NCBI GenBank assembly: GCA_023445955.1
Contig: JAEXJH010000367.1
Location: forward strand, 1-5,874
Length of the DNA: 5,874 nt
Source of the DNA: Pseudomonadota bacterium
GTDB taxonomy: Bacteria; Pseudomonadota; Alphaproteobacteria; Caulobacterales; Caulobacteraceae
Direction: 5' to 3'
In this document: in pieces, positions 5,183 to 5,874 of the stretch
How the letters are laid out: every line of letters begins with the position of its first letter
Position numbering within the stretch: the stretch's first letter is position 1
Program-made: the position numbers and the translations under genes
Notes under the pieces: generated by a model
Databases searched by the model: none
Told to the model about the DNA's origin: nothing
Seen by the model: only the letters and a program-made list of their open reading frames with translations

Positions 5183-5874
5183 ATGACGACGATCAATCCG
5201 TATTCGTCGACCTACGCCCCCGGCCTGACCGCCGGGCAGACGGCGGCTCAGCGCGCCAACCAGTCGACCGGCTATGGCGCGCCTCGCGACCAGAGCCCGA
5301 CGATCAACACCCCGGCGGTCAACGTCACCCTGTCCGCCGCCGCCCAGGCCGCGCTGAAGGCCCAGACCGACTCCCGCACCATCGAGACGGTGGTCTCCGA
5401 CGCCCGCAGCCAGATCGCCACCCTGCTGAAGGCCGCCGGGACCAAGGACGCGCTGAAGGACGGCGACGCGTCGATCGACCTTTCCGGCATGGACCGCCGC
5501 ACGCTCTACGCCGTGGCGTCCAACAAGGGCGGCCAGTTCCCGATGGACCAGCAGGTCGTCGCGAGCCTGGCCCTCAAGGACCAGCACGACACCGCCCTGG
5601 CCAGCCCGGCCGCCCAGGCCCGGCTGACCGGCGACTACGCCAGCCTCTACCAGACCGCCCTCGACCAGATGGACGCGGCCGGTCCCGAGGAGAAGGCCTC
5701 CACCGCCTGGACCACCGAGCGCGCCGCCCTGGTCGAAGGCCGCAAGCAGGCCATCGCCCGCCCGGGCCTAGCGCCCGCGGGCGTCACGGGCGACAGCGTC
5801 GCGGCCTATATGAAGGAGACCGGCAGCGTCGTCGCCGGCGCCAAGACCCGCGACTTCGGCAAGGTGGCCGGCGA
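5183..5874 (+). CDS. Uncharacterised Ala-rich soluble protein (partial, 3' end beyond right edge)
   Basis: The frame opens with ATG 5183 (MTTINPYSSTYAPGLTAGQT) and is open for 230 complete codons to the right edge. I do not recognise the family with confidence. There is no signal peptide or membrane span. Residues 1-45 are polar and low in structure. From VNVTLSAAAQAALKAQ (46-61) on, the composition suggests helices rich in Ala, Gln, Asp and Lys. A conserved-looking block is IDLSGMDRRTLYAVASNKGG (98-117), followed by Q-, D- and A-rich helices to at least 192. The ribosome binding site is weak: only GAG at 5170-5172, 10 nt before the ATG. The start is supported by the absence of any earlier in-frame start after the TetR stop. 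It is on the same strand as the TetR gene with a 99-nt gap holding its own apparent promoter, so it is probably a separate unit. Confidence 0.85.
   Translation, partial: MTTINPYSSTYAPGLTAGQTAAQRANQSTGYGAPRDQSPTINTPAVNVTLSAAAQAALKAQTDSRTIETVVSDARSQIATLLKAAGTKDALKDGDASIDLSGMDRRTLYAVASNKGGQFPMDQQVVASLALKDQHDTALASPAAQARLTGDYASLYQTALDQMDAAGPEEKASTAWTTERAALVEGRKQAIARPGLAPAGVTGDSVAAYMKETGSVVAGAKTRDFGKVAG

Noticed and set aside
4220..5587. 455-codon minus-strand open frame across the TetR gene and the last gene
   Set aside because: It is antisense to two well-supported coding regions and crosses their intergenic promoter. Its translation is a low-complexity Arg/Gly/Gln/Val mix with no domain, as expected from the complement of GC-rich codons.

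Overview
The window reads as a chromosomal segment from a high-GC alphaproteobacterium, most likely a Caulobacter-like member of the Caulobacteraceae. This rests on strongly GC-biased third codon positions, long antisense ORFs that are artefacts of that bias, a TTAACCAT word matching the CtrA half-site, and a close pair of GANTC (CcrM-type) sites in one promoter region. No sequence search was possible, so the genus is an inference.

Layout. (1) Minus strand, 3-953: a partial Yip1-family membrane protein whose 3' end lies beyond the left edge. (2) 954-1115: a divergent intergenic region with two dyads and a possible minus-strand promoter. (3) Plus strand, 1116-3698: two genes 3 nt apart, an AlgI/DltB-type MBOAT membrane O-acyltransferase and an AlgJ/AlgX-like SGNH-fold protein anchored in the inner membrane. 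(4) 3699-3841: an intergenic region with several operator-like dyads and a weak hairpin. (5) Plus strand, 3842-5083: one polypeptide carrying two complete TetR units. (6) 5084-5182: a promoter/leader region with the CtrA half-site, a possible sigma-73 -10 element, a strong short hairpin and two GANTC sites one helical turn apart. (7) Plus strand, 5183 to the right edge: the start of an uncharacterised, soluble, Ala-rich protein.

How the genes work together. By analogy with alginate and cellulose acetylation, the MBOAT protein would pass an acyl group, usually acetyl, across the inner membrane, and the SGNH partner would transfer it to an extracytoplasmic glycan. No glycosyltransferase, polymerase or export gene is present, so the substrate cannot be named. 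The double TetR protein may control itself and perhaps neighbours through the dyads upstream of it. The last gene looks independently and possibly cell-cycle controlled. No RNA genes, mobile elements or CRISPR arrays were seen.
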